A DNA stretch of 64,000 nucleotides, taken from assembly GCA_036898135.1 (NCBI GenBank), contig CM072519.1, positions 35,926,237 through 35,990,236 of the forward strand, read 5' to 3'. This document shows positions 28,635-40,409 of the stretch, one piece after another; the first letter of the stretch is position 1; every line of letters starts with the position of its first letter. Both the position numbers and the translations under genes were made by a program. This stretch comes from Oncomelania hupensis. Taxonomy: Eukaryota > Mollusca > Gastropoda > Littorinimorpha > Pomatiopsidae. Below the pieces are notes generated by a model that made no database searches, was not told the DNA's origin, and was given only the letters and a program-made list of their open reading frames with translations.

Positions 28635-29607
28635 AGCCGAAATCCACGAATACAGTGTGGCTCGCCTTGGCCCCGAGCACGTGGTCGTTGAACCTGTAGC
28701 AACGTGAGGTTCCTAGCCCTGGCCGGTGACTTCTGTGTAGAAGACTTTCGCCCAGTGATGCCGTGCGAACATTACCCCTGTTAGTCGCCTCTTACGACAC
28801 GCCGGGAAACGTTGGGCCTATTCTATTTAGTGCCCGAACCCACAAACAAACAGCAACAAATATATTACAGACACACAACAAGGGCAACAAAATACAAGAC
28901 ATACACGTGGTGTAAAGGCAGGAAGATCGCTACAATAGGAAACTGAAAGGAAAATAGTTTTGTATTTTTAAAATTAAATTGGCTGCATCTAATATTATTT
29001 TGAAGGGAGAGCAAAAAAAAACCATGACTCCTGCATACCAACCCAGGAATATTAAGTGAAGAATGGCTAAAAACAATAAACAGGCACACATATACACTCA
29101 CTGTAACTGCCGCACCCACATCTTACAAAACCCAACTTATGTGACTTATCTCGTCAGACTTTTTAACAAAGAAACGAAACGGCCTATGGGACTTACTTGG
29201 TTTGGTGAATTTTGAAAACAAGGATTTATTTAATAATAAACTGACAAAAACCAAGCGGATTTGACTTACTTGGTTTTGTGAATTTTTTTAACAAGGATTT
29301 AATTCAATAATAAACTGACAAAACCAAGCGGGTGACTTGCTTGGTTTTGTCATGTTTTCAACAAAGATCTATCTCAAGAATAATCTGACAAAACAAAGCA
29401 AGTCCACAAATAGTCTTAAAACATCAAATCTATCAAACATTTCTTTAACATTCAAGGTATGCACTCTTAAATCGAGGAATTGCATTATAATATGCCCTTA
29501 AACTTCCAGAAACGATCGCGTAATATAGCGCAACACAAAACGTCGATTTTCTCGAAAGTAGGTTTTGTGGACTTGCTCGGTTTTGTCAGTTCACGGCAGC
29601 ACTCACA

Positions 29608-29658
29608 CAAGTCGTGCGCTCTGACCACTGAGCTATCCCTGCCGCTTGAGTTCCACTC
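29608..29658 (-). mobile_element. SINE 5' half (box A), partner of 24841-24983
   Basis: On the minus strand it contains GGATAGCTCAGTGGTCAGAGC, a box A. It joins across the insertion to the box B half, giving spacing like a tRNA with a long variable arm (Leu/Ser type). Confidence 0.55.
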
Positions 29659-29659
29659 A

Positions 29660-30054
29660 AATCCCCATTAGAATTTGTTTGGAATAAGATTAACACAAGC
29701 AATAATAACAAATTGATCTATAATTATTTGCTTCATGCTTCACGCATCAATGTCTTTCTTGCAATATTCAGATTCTTCATATAATTTACAATAGAAGAAT
29801 GTCATCTGCAAATCAGGTTCATCAGATTTCCGAATATCATTATAATCACATAGTTTCACCAGGAGATAGAAAGCGCCTCAGTTTATCACACAAGTCTTAA
29901 AAAGTAACTTCACAGTAAGCCTGTAGCTTATAATACTCCATAGGTGTAGTATCTATGGAATCCAATCGTAATGGCAAAAACTGTATACCATTACAAGGTA
30001 TGTCTTCGGTAATAGTGTTGCGGATAGTTTACTTCAACTGTGTCAATGATGTCC
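29660..30054. other. AT-rich DNA, no gene seen
   Basis: No supported frame or repeat. Confidence 0.5.
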
Positions 30055-30857
30055 TCAGAGGGAGCTGATGCCTACCGAAAAATCAACAATGAAATCCGAA
30101 AAGGCATGCGCACAGCAAAGGAGAACTGGAAGAAGATCAATGCCAGGAAACAGAGAACAGTCTGAACAAGAACAACAACCAGAAGGCTTACCAGACTGTG
30201 AAGCGGATGACAAGTGTTAAACAGCCCAAGATCTCCACGATCCAAAGCAAGTCTGGCATATGCCTTACAGAAGAACAAGAAGTCTTGGACAGATGGACAG
30301 AGTACTGCTCTGACCTTTACAACCACAAACCAAACGGAGACCCATCAGTTCTAGCATGTCCAGAGAACATAGATGAAGAAGAAATCTCCATCTTCATATA
30401 TGCTTGCGAAACATGGACCCTCACAGCAGATCTCCAACGAAGAATACAAAGCATGGAGATGGGGTGCTACAGAAGACTTCTGGGCATTTCCTATACCCAG
30501 CGCATCACAAACGACGAAGTCCGACAGACCATCACACAAGCCATTGGACAACACGATGATCTGCTCACAGTGGTGAAAAAACGTAAACTCCGATGGTATG
30601 GCCACATCACCAGATCATCAGGTCTTGCAAAGACCATTCTGCAAAGCAGAGTGCAAGGAGGTAGAAGAAGAGGGAGACCGAAAAAGAGGTGAATGGACAA
30701 CATTCGAGAATGGACTGGTTTGACACTGAGCGAAACAATCAGGGTTGCTGAGGACAGGGAAAGATGGAGTACGCTGGTTAAACGATCATCTGTGGTGCCC
30801 ATACGACCTCCGTGTTATGGGATAGGATAGGATAGGATAGGATAGGATAGGATAGGT
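30055..30857 (+). mobile_element. RTE-like copy with the RT core deleted
   Basis: The linker region (matching the reference near 27390-27060) is joined directly to the C-terminal region (matching about 25960-25520). This removes about 1.1 kb including the catalytic FADD. The junction near 30390 has ATC microhomology and keeps the frame, leaving a 164-codon fused frame (30198-30692). The element ends in GATAG units (about 30820-30857). Confidence 0.87.
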
Positions 30858-30974
30858 ATCAATGTTGCACTATGTTATATTATTTCAAGAACAATTGGAA
30901 TTTGGCAACGATTTTCCTATTTTCAAACTTTAATCTCGGTGAGTGTTGTGGCTGCAACTCTCTCCCAGCCATTG

Positions 30975-31300
30975 ATGAATCAATCACTTTCAGTTTCCCT
31001 TCGGATGAGAGTATAACTCGAGGTCTCGTATGTGCACTCACGCATTCCATTAAAAATAAAGATCCTAACGCTCATGTCCTAGACGGGTGAGTGCCTGCTA
31101 CACAAATACACCCAGCCAGCACTAGGTCCCTTTTCCCAGATACCCGGTCGCCCAGGACTGTGCTCAGTGGTGTATGCGTCAGGCTATGCGCCCAAAGGCT
31201 GCAAGCAGACAGCTTGAGTTATATTTTGTATCAGCCAGCGCCTTGGGCAACTATTGAGCTGGAAAAGCGCTATTTAAGAACGATTAATTAAATAAATTCT
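30975..31300 (+). mobile_element. SINE family B, 5'-truncated copy
   Basis: It matches the body and tail of 59508-59957, sharing CGGATGAGAGTATAA, ATGTCCTAGACGGGTGAGTG, GCGCCCAAAGGCTGC and the end CTGGAAAAGCGCTATTTAAG. The tRNA-like head is missing. Confidence 0.8.
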
Positions 31301-32140
31301 AATATTAATACAAGATTGTATATTGCCCACGCATTTCGCAAGTTATAGTGATTCGAGGCAATCTGCAAATAGCGTCTGTGTATACGACTTTAACTTATCT
31401 TTACTGAGACTTCATTAGATAGGTAGGATAGTTACTTAATTAGTTAGTGCACTACATTTCAAGTGCGTATAGATGCATAGGTTAATGGCTAACGTAATGT
31501 TTGCCAAATTGTCTGTTTATCCAAATCATGAATTGCCATTTTGGGCGTTGGCTGGCACCATGTCAGTGAAATTGAAAATTTTGAAGTCACGTCTATCCTT
31601 TTTCTTATGAAGGCACAGCGAATACCGTTGTTTAAAGAATATATGAAAAACTCAGGATGTTTATTTCTTGACCAGAATGATAGATTCCCTTCCTGACAGT
31701 CAGGCGCAACAGTTTGGAGAGGATGCTAATTATTTTCAACACACTTCCATCTCAAAAACAAATAAATCAGTTAAATTTGAGCGCAGCTTTTGACAAGGGT
31801 CCCCGTTCAGTAGGATAGCATCTGTTATTTGCTAGACCACAATCAGACCCAGCAACTTGTTATGGATAGACAGCCATCAGAAATTTGTGCAACACAGGAC
31901 CTCCTCTTCTGAGCTTGAGTGAAGGCCCCAGTCTTAAAGCGCTATCTGTTTAATCGCTGGGAATAAGCAGTAACGGGGATTATTTTCGAATCAGCCGTCC
32001 AATACACAGCCCAGAGGACCGACCTAAAGAACGAAGAGATTTTAACGTCCTCCGTGCAAACTACGAGCGCTCAGGTCGAGCTGAATGGTCAAGCCCTGCA
32101 TAGGAATGACCAACTAAACTCAAAGGTAAGCAGAAGAAGA
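31301..32140. other. Intergenic DNA, no gene seen
   Basis: No supported frame, RNA or repeat. Confidence 0.5.
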
Positions 32141-32182
32141 AGAAGTATGAAGAAGAAGAGGAGGAGGAGAAGGAGGAGGAGG

Positions 32183-32213
<31 letters not shown>

Positions 32214-32227
32214 GGAGATGAGAATGA

Positions 32228-32316
<89 letters not shown>
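32141..32316. repeat. GGA/GA then (TC)n microsatellites, inverted
   Basis: A purine run (GAA, GGA, GA; 32141-32215) is followed 16 bp later by about 43 TC units (32231-32316). The two can pair as a hairpin. Confidence 0.95.
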
Positions 32317-32318
<2 letters not shown>

Positions 32319-32355
32319 CTCTCTGTAAGTTTAACGTCTACACCCACTACTGGCA

Positions 32356-32437
32356 ATATGACAGATGGGAATAACCATCCCACAGAAGAGGGGTAGGACC
32401 TAAATCAACACTGAACAGAGAGAGAGAGACAGAGAGA
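32356..32437. repeat. 82-bp dispersed repeat, copy 1
   Basis: Identical or nearly so to 34432-34514; it begins ATATGACAGATGGGAATAAC. Both end in a GA/GACA run. Confidence 0.85.
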
Positions 32438-32443
32438 GAGAAA

Positions 32444-32476
<33 letters not shown>

Positions 32477-32535
32477 GAGAAAGAGATAGTGAGAAAGAGA
32501 AGGAGAGAGAAGGTGGGGGGAGGGGGGGGGGGGTG
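32438..32535. repeat. GA-rich and poly(G) low-complexity stretch
   Basis: Interrupted GA units followed by a G-rich run at about 32514-32535. Confidence 0.9.
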
Positions 32536-32640
32536 ACGCGAAGAAGAAGAAGCGTAAACTGAACATTATAAAACGAAAGACAAGAGTAACTATTAGTTCT
32601 AAAACTAGCTTCGAAAATAATGGGGGTAGACGGAAGAAAA

Positions 32641-33278
32641 GGGGCGGATTTTGCCATTGTTGAGGGGGTGTGCACTCTTCCCTGAAACCATTAATGCGAA
32701 GTGGTGAAGCCAAAGGCGCGAGCCTGCGAAGCAGGCGAGTGAACTAGAGGGGTCCGGGGGGGCATGCCCCCCTCCCTCAATCCACCCCCCCCCCCCCGGA
32801 AAAATGTGAAAATAATGGTTAAAATCTGTGCAAGCTGGTGCATTCTGGGCATTATTTTGAGGACTGAAAACAGTATTGTTTTGTGCTAAAAGTCCTCTTA
32901 CCCCCCCACACACACACCATACAAACACCCCCCCCCCCCCTCTGCAAACTCTGATGATAAAATTTACAATAGCAGAACATCTTGCATAAAGGTTTATAAA
33001 AATACAAATAAAACAAGAAATAGCCACGCACATCAGTTTTATTCAAAACTGACTTGATGCATGTACAAAAAATACCTGTAGATCTAGATGTGATGAATTG
33101 AATTAAAAAAAATATTAAAAAAAACACTAATTTGGATGTATATGAAACTGTGTGGTGAGTGAGAATTAGTACAGTTTTTTGTTTAATCTTCTTTCTTCTC
33201 CTTTTCTTCATCTTTTTTTTTTTGACCGCTAGGGGGGTGTGCACGTGCACAAGTGCACGCCCCCAAAATCCGCCTCTG
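32641..33278. mobile_element. hAT-like non-autonomous element (candidate MITE)
   Basis: The right end read inward is CAGAGGCGGATTTTGGGGGC and the left end is GGGGCGGATTTTG. CAG(A/G)GGCGGAT is typical of hAT terminal repeats. The left end has lost or mutated its CAG, and an 8-bp target duplication is not clear. The interior has C- and G-runs and no transposase. Confidence 0.45.
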
Positions 33279-33615
33279 TAGGGATAAGTGGTAGGAGCAC
33301 CTAACTTATCTCAGATAATACAACAGGTATGTTCAAGGAAAAACGTTGAGGGTGGAAAAGCGAGAAAGAATTTAGGGAGATGGGAGAAGGGTTTTGTCGA
33401 CAAGATAAATGAATAAAAGAGTGCTAGATAAACTTGCGAAGATATCTCCAGAAGAAATTCGTTATTGTTCATGTTCTGATGATAACAAAACCAATTAAAG
33501 TTTCCAATGAGGTTTTCTGAAAAAGCTGCATGCACGCTGTCCTGCATGCTGGGAAATTAGAATTTGAAATAAAAGACTCGATGATCTGAGAAAGAAAGAA
33601 AACACTCAAAAGATC

Positions 33616-33624
33616 GGGGGGGGG

Positions 33625-33692
<68 letters not shown>
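33616..33692. repeat. Poly(G) and (GA)n microsatellite
   Basis: About 11 G followed by about 33 GA units. Confidence 0.97.
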
Positions 33693-33695
<3 letters not shown>

Positions 33696-33834
33696 AGAGA
33701 CAGAGAGAGAGATAGGCGGACAGAAAGAAAGGCAAAGATATGGGAGCGAAGGGGAAAAGGACGTGCAGCGTAGCTGGGGCTTTACGAGATCTTCTCTCCA
33801 TCTGTACAAAAAAAGGGTGAAGGTATGACGGCCT

Positions 33835-34620
33835 ACTAGCGCCAAAACCGAGAGTTACCATTATCACGAGATAATTGAAATTATCACGTGCTCTGTGTAA
33901 TTTACAGAGATATCGGTAATCCGCAGTGTTAATTAATAATTATCAGTATTTGCCAAGCTGTCTTAGCGCCAAAACCTGATAATTACAAATATCATGAGAT
34001 AATTGCAATTATCAAGAGATACTTACAATTATCACTGAAAATTATAAATATCAAGACGAGCATGCGCGATGTTTTCATGCGCGGCAGCGGCACTGTTCCC
34101 AGCACACCTGGGGTTTTGGCCCTAGAAAAGCGTGGCCAAAACTGAAAATTAGTAATTAACACTGTGAATTACGGGTATCTGTGAATTACACAGAACACGT
34201 GTTAATTACAAATATCACTGATACATGTAAGTTTTGCAGGTTTGATGCTAGTAAGCCGCCTTACCAGAATTAAGCATGATCACGTGAAAATTATAATTAT
34301 CAAGTTAAATTTTTAATTATTATGTGATAATTACAATTTTCAGTTTTGGCGCATTTCCAGGCGGATTGATAGAGCCAAAACTGAAAATTAAACATGATCA
34401 CACGAACACGAATTATAAAACACTAATGACGATATGACAGATGGGAATAACCATCCCACAGAAGAGGGGTAGGACCTAAATCAACACTGAACAGAGAGAG
34501 AGAGACAGAGAGAATAACAAAATAATTCACCACGCATACAAATAATTCTCTTGATAATTGTAATTATCCCATGATATTTGTAATTATCACATGATAATTG
34601 TAATTATCAGGTTTTGGCGA
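33835..34620. mobile_element. Nested AT-rich MITE cluster with GCGCCAAAAC ends
   Basis: The end motif GCCAAAACYGANAATTA recurs at about 33838, 33965, 34131 and 34373, and inverted at about 34350 and 34617. Between them are many ATAATTRYAATTATC palindromic words. The copy at 33965-34617 has the best matched ends. The 82-bp dispersed repeat (34432-34514) lies inside it. Confidence 0.6.
34432..34514. repeat. 82-bp dispersed repeat, copy 2
   Basis: Matches 32356-32437. It lies inside the MITE cluster and is followed by a 33-bp stretch (34517-34549) shared with 36573-36604. Confidence 0.85.
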
Positions 34621-34767
34621 TATGAAGGTCTCGTCTAGTCTAAGGCATGCTGTCTGGGGGAAAGTGGGGAGGCAGAATCAGGAGAAAAGCAATAAATCTA
34701 CCTGCACGACGCCGTGGGCCTTACGAGGAGGACGTTTAAAAGAAAGGCTCGTCTTTGTCATGCCTCA

Positions 34768-34961
34768 GTGGGGCCGGGTAGCTCAGTTGGTAAGAGCGTC
34801 TTGCTAGTAACCGAAAGGTCGCTGGTTCGAATCCCGGATTGGTCAACGTGTGATCATATTATTTTCCCCTTTACCAACAACTGGCCCGCTGGTGTCAGTA
34901 TAAATCGGTCCAGTAGTCACCTATATGCGAAAGTGTCGTGTGACTATAATCTACAAACAAC
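34768..34961 (+). mobile_element. tRNA-Thr-derived SINE (family A), copy 2
   Basis: Nearly identical to 14493-14696. The tRNA-like head has an AGT anticodon loop, box A and box B. It is flanked by the 11-bp target duplication GTCATGCCTCA at 34757-34767 and 34962-34972. The acceptor ends do not pair, so it is a SINE and not a working tRNA gene. Confidence 0.92.
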
Positions 34962-35000
34962 GTCATGCCTCAACAATAATTATAAAGAGGAGCATAACTG

Positions 35001-35003
<3 letters not shown>

Positions 35004-35070
<67 letters not shown>
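35004..35070. repeat. Microsatellite (TC)n
   Basis: About 33 TC units. Confidence 0.98.
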
Positions 35071-35073
<3 letters not shown>

Positions 35074-35218
35074 CGAAGAGGGGACCCCACTATATCTATG
35101 CGCTATGCCCGAACTACCACAGTGGTGGGCTTATCTGTGCGCTGGGGGTGGCTTGTCTGCCTTTTGTTTATTTACGTGTGTACGCGGGCAACAAGCGCTT
35201 AATTTTACAAACGTTTCC

Positions 35219-35329
35219 ATGTCACCGATAAGCCCAGGCGCAGACAAAACACTCGGGCCCAAAACAAACTCGCCACCCGAAATCGGCATCACTCTTGTAG
35301 TTGAAACGGACGAGTTCTTCTCGGCCGAG
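35219..35329 (+). CDS. Speculative first coding exon (37 codons)
   Basis: An ATG opens a 111-base segment beginning MSPISPGADKTLGPK and ending DEFFSAE, directly followed by a GTGAGG donor-like site. It lies in a GC-richer patch between two microsatellites. No downstream exon was recognised and no domain is visible, so it may be chance. It is listed because composition and donor agree. Confidence 0.18.
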
Positions 35330-35567
35330 GTGAGGGGGGTCGGGGCAGCAATAATTTGTTTTGCTCACTTTATTTTTTTTTGTGGTCTATTCTATGGTAT
35401 GAATGGGCCTTTCATGCCAGCTACAGTTAGAGTCAATAGTTTTGTTTCCGTTTCTATGATTGCATGTTCGTTGTTTTCTAATCTGCAACCGTAAGCTTAC
35501 TTAGCATGTTCACACAGGATTTCTCCGCTGTATATACAAGACTAGCTCGTCGTCGTCATCGTCTACA

Positions 35568-35792
35568 TCATCATGATCATCATCATGATAATCATAATCA
35601 TCATCATGATCATCATCATGATCATCATCATCATCTTCTTCTTCTTCTTCTTCTTCTTCTTCTTCTTCTTCTTCTTCTTCTTCTTCTTCTTCTTCTTCTT
35701 CTTCTTCTTCTTCTTCTTCTTCTTCATTGTTATCGTCGTCGTCGTCGTCGTAGTCGTAATGATCTTCCTCGTACTTTCTTCCTTCTGTCTTT

Positions 35793-35883
<91 letters not shown>

Positions 35884-35894
35884 CCATCATCATT
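35568..35894. repeat. Compound microsatellite ATC/(TTC)n/GTC/(ATC)n
   Basis: ATC-rich units, then about 30 TTC units, a short GTC stretch, a 50-bp linker and about 33 ATC units. Confidence 0.97.
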
Positions 35895-36319
35895 CGAATG
35901 CGGAAGTGGTAAAGAGTAAAAGCACTGATGGTGTAAGGCTGGAAAAAGGACCCCCCCCCCAAAAAAAACTGCGTCTCAGTGGGTGTTGAGGTACAGTGCG
36001 TATAAGGTGAGCCGGTGTGGTCGGTGGGCGCGAGTCAAGGGCGGAATGAGAACAAGTAGCGCTGGAGGGCGGGGGGGAGGGGTGAGAGAGGGAGAAAGGG
36101 AGGAGAACCCAATACAACGGCATCGTTCTGCGCTTGTGCCACACACGAAGAGCTTACCAGGTGTACGAAAATAAACGGACTCGGCCGAATAAAGATCATT
36201 TTTTTGGATAACTTTACTTCCACTGTTTAAATTGCTCCTGGGTATGGCCAGTCAAGACTGGGTTACTATACACAAGACCGGAGAGTTTGGAAAGGTTAGG
36301 GTGGGATTGGGGTGGGATA

Positions 36320-36332
36320 GTGATGGTGATGG

Positions 36333-36381
<49 letters not shown>

Positions 36382-36405
36382 GGTAGTGGTGGTGGTGATT
36401 TTATT
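36320..36405. repeat. Compound microsatellite (GAT)n to (GGT)n
   Basis: About 14 GAT units turn into GGT units. Related degenerate GAT/GGT units continue at 36436-36490. Confidence 0.95.
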
Positions 36406-36490
36406 GTTAGATGAAAGTGCTATACAGGCTACCACGATGATGTTGATGGTGGTGGTAGTGATGAGGATGAGGATGAGGAGGATGGTGGTG

Positions 36491-38091
<1,601 letters not shown>

Positions 38092-38484
38092 TCAAAACCC
38101 AGGGGAATTATGGGTAGGGAAATGCTTTTCTGAAATGACGTCGGCCAAATCCTTCTTTCGTTTCTTTGCTCGAGCAAAGGCAATCTCATAGGTTTGGAGC
38201 ACTTCGTCCATTATAACTCCATCGCTGATAATACTACTGACAAGTTTCTGCCTTTGTTCACTACCAGAAATATGCAGTTCCTCTCCCAACTTTCGTTTCA
38301 TTTCAGCGAGAACAGATTTCCCAGAATTCTCTATTCTATTTTTAGGTTTGGGATATTCCCGTCTCAGCTTGTGGCTAAAACCAATGGCAACGGGACCACC
38401 GCAAGTCGACTGGGGGGCAATACGAGATACTAACTTGTTAGTTGATATACTTGTGGTTCTAGACAGGAGCCTATCCACACCCAC
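38092..38484 (-). CDS. Open frame of unknown function (130 codons)
   Basis: A non-repetitive frame. The N-terminal part contains CGGPVAIGFSHKLRREYPKP. The C-terminal part is rich in Lys, Glu and Arg and looks helical (MKRKLGEELH, EIAFARAKKRKKDL). I do not recognise a family. There is no evident promoter, signal peptide or splice site. It could be a fragment of an old transposon or retrogene, or chance. Nothing nearby suggests a role. Confidence 0.22.
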   Translation of the reverse strand: MGVDRLLSRTTSISTNKLVSRIAPQSTCGGPVAIGFSHKLRREYPKPKNRIENSGKSVLAEMKRKLGEELHISGSEQRQKLVSSIISDGVIMDEVLQTYEIAFARAKKRKKDLADVISEKHFPTHNSPGF

Positions 38485-38489
38485 AATGC

Positions 38490-39160
38490 AGATCTAATGA
38501 TAACAGACAGGGATAACAGTACCGTGGACGAGTTCATATAATATCAGACTTAAATTTTACCGATAGAATTGCCATTTTCAGATAGATCTACATTTACAGA
38601 TACACCTAAATTTAAATGTAACAGACGGACTTTAAATTTATACGTGTGTATATCTACTTTTTTCATTCACATTTGCATTGTTTCTCCTTATAATTTAATT
38701 TTTTTAAAATTTTTTCTTTTTGACACATTGTATAACTTTGGCTTCTTCCTCCCTTCCTTCCTTTCGGCCGTGTTTCAGATCACGCACACTGCTTTAAAAA
38801 AAAGGATTTAGAAAAAGCGGACTTAGGCTAAACACAAACGCAAATAAAAAGTGCAAAAACAGAAGTAGTGGGAGAAAACAGAAAAAAAACACCAAAAAAA
38901 CCCCAATTAAGGTCGCTCGCAGTAGCAGGCCATAGGCCTACTTGTTTTTTTTTGTTTTTTTTTTTAAAAATACCATTTAACCATAGAAAGCGACATCAAA
39001 AGAGGAAGTCAACAGAAAGCCAGCGAGTTGGGTTGTATCGCAAACTTTGCGTAGCAAATACTATTTGTTTACAAAACCACAGGAGCGAAAAAAACGCTCT
39101 CAAAGCAGTACTATTTTAAAAAATGTTATGGTATTGTTGAATAACGGAGGGATGGAGAGG
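38490..39160. other. AT-rich intergenic DNA, no gene seen
   Basis: Short unsupported frames only. Confidence 0.5.
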
Positions 39161-39409
39161 TCTCTCTCTCTCTTTCTCTCTTTCTCTCTCACACACACAG
39201 AGGAGAGAGAGTGCGAGAGATAGAGCTCTAAGAAACACATGACATACTAATTTATTCTGAAGAATTCCTTAAAAAAATGTTATATACTTTTTTAAATTAA
39301 TAAGTTTATTTTTCAATCAGTGTCTAAATTACAAAACAAACAAACCAACCAAAAACAAACAAACAGGCAACAACAACAAAAGTGCTGGACCCCTAACGGG
39401 TGCAGAATT

Positions 39410-39535
39410 ACATCGCGCGCGCGCACTAACACACACACACACACACACACGGAGACACACACACATACACACACGGAGACACACCCACACACACACATAC
39501 GCACACGCACACGCACGCACACACACACACACGAG
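39410..39535. repeat. Microsatellite (CG)n and interrupted (AC)n
   Basis: A short CG run at about 39414-39424, then AC units with GGAG and GC interruptions. Confidence 0.95.
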
Positions 39536-39609
39536 CAAATAATTGTTTAATCGTTATCTTCACAAAGACGACCCTTGCAATCCTCCGGATTTTTACATTG
39601 GAAAAAGTC

Positions 39610-39949
39610 AAGAACAAATAATACAGAAGAAGTATGAGTGATCTCAATCACTATCTGTTCACTCGGCATTGAACTAACAACCCCTCGTGCTCATGTGGCT
39701 TTCAAAATGAAACTGTCAACATTTTCTCTTTCACTGTCCCCTCTATACTAACATCAGAATAACTACTATCGCTTCCTTAAGCAAGAACAAGTAATGTTGA
39801 ATAACTTACTGCCCGGAAACCAAACCTTTTCTCTAATTGATAATCAACTTCTTTTCAGCACTACTCAAGAGTTTATCAAACAGTCAAAGCGTGTTCGTTA
39901 AGTGAAATTCTCCGCTTCATCGCACAAGCGTCCCGATGTTCAGCTCAAA

Positions 39950-40021
<72 letters not shown>

Positions 40022-40405
40022 AACACACACACACGTCTCCTTCTTCAATTATTGGTTTAAAAATGTACATTTCTTATCCATCTACGCATATTTGATTCAT
40101 CGTTTTTATTTGTTATTTTTATTTATTTATTTTAAATAAATTATTTATATATGTGTATGCGTGTATGTTCGTGTAATTATTTACTAAACCTTATTATCTT
40201 TAATTAATTTATTATATTATTTTTTTAAATTGTTGTATTCTTCTTTATTTTATGCAACTATCAGTTGCTTGTCACTTAATTATTATGTAGAATTTTGTCA
40301 TACAGGGTGGCCTTATAGAAGCTTGCTTGTTGCCTATGCTGTAAATCATTGTTTGTAATAATATGTTTTTTCCTTGAATAAAACATTTGTTTAAACCAAT
40401 TGTTT
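39610..40405 (+). pseudogene. LINE 3' end with zinc-knuckle-like C-terminus, broken
   Basis: From about 39680 the plus strand reads PSCSCGFQNETVN in one frame. In a shifted frame it reads QEQVMLNNLLPGNQTFSL and then QEFIKQSKRVR before a stop near 39901. This resembles the CxCG-type C-terminal tail of some LINE polymerases. Stops and a frameshift disable it. A TC/AC microsatellite interrupts the 3' UTR, whose end (40250-40405) matches 21110-21268 and contains AATAAA. Confidence 0.6.
39953..40034. repeat. Compound microsatellite (TC)n to (AC)n
   Basis: About 27 TC units followed by about 13 AC units. Confidence 0.98.
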
Positions 40406-40409
40406 AACT

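Larger units (their letters stand above)
25506..28841 (-). mobile_element. RTE-like non-LTR retrotransposon, near full length (about 3.3 kb)
   Basis: A 5' leader (28841-28635), endonuclease, reverse transcriptase and C-terminal region end in a short TATCC-type tail at 25506-25527. It is flanked by the 10-bp duplication ACAAACAAAC (25496-25505 and 28842-28851). The 3.3-kb length and short tandem-repeat tail fit the RTE group. At least four frameshifts disable it. It is the reference copy for the five fragments elsewhere in the window. Confidence 0.87.
24984..29607. mobile_element. Inverted-repeat element with TGACAAAACCRAGYAAGTC motifs, hosting an RTE copy
   Basis: The outer ends (about 24984-25014 and the inverse at 29577-29607) are inverted repeats with about three mismatches, both containing GACAAAACCGAG. 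The same motif recurs inside in both orientations (near 25160, 29260 and 29310-29360), partly as perfect 14-bp palindromic pairs. Without the RTE it is about 1.3 kb and has no coding frame. Confidence 0.6.
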
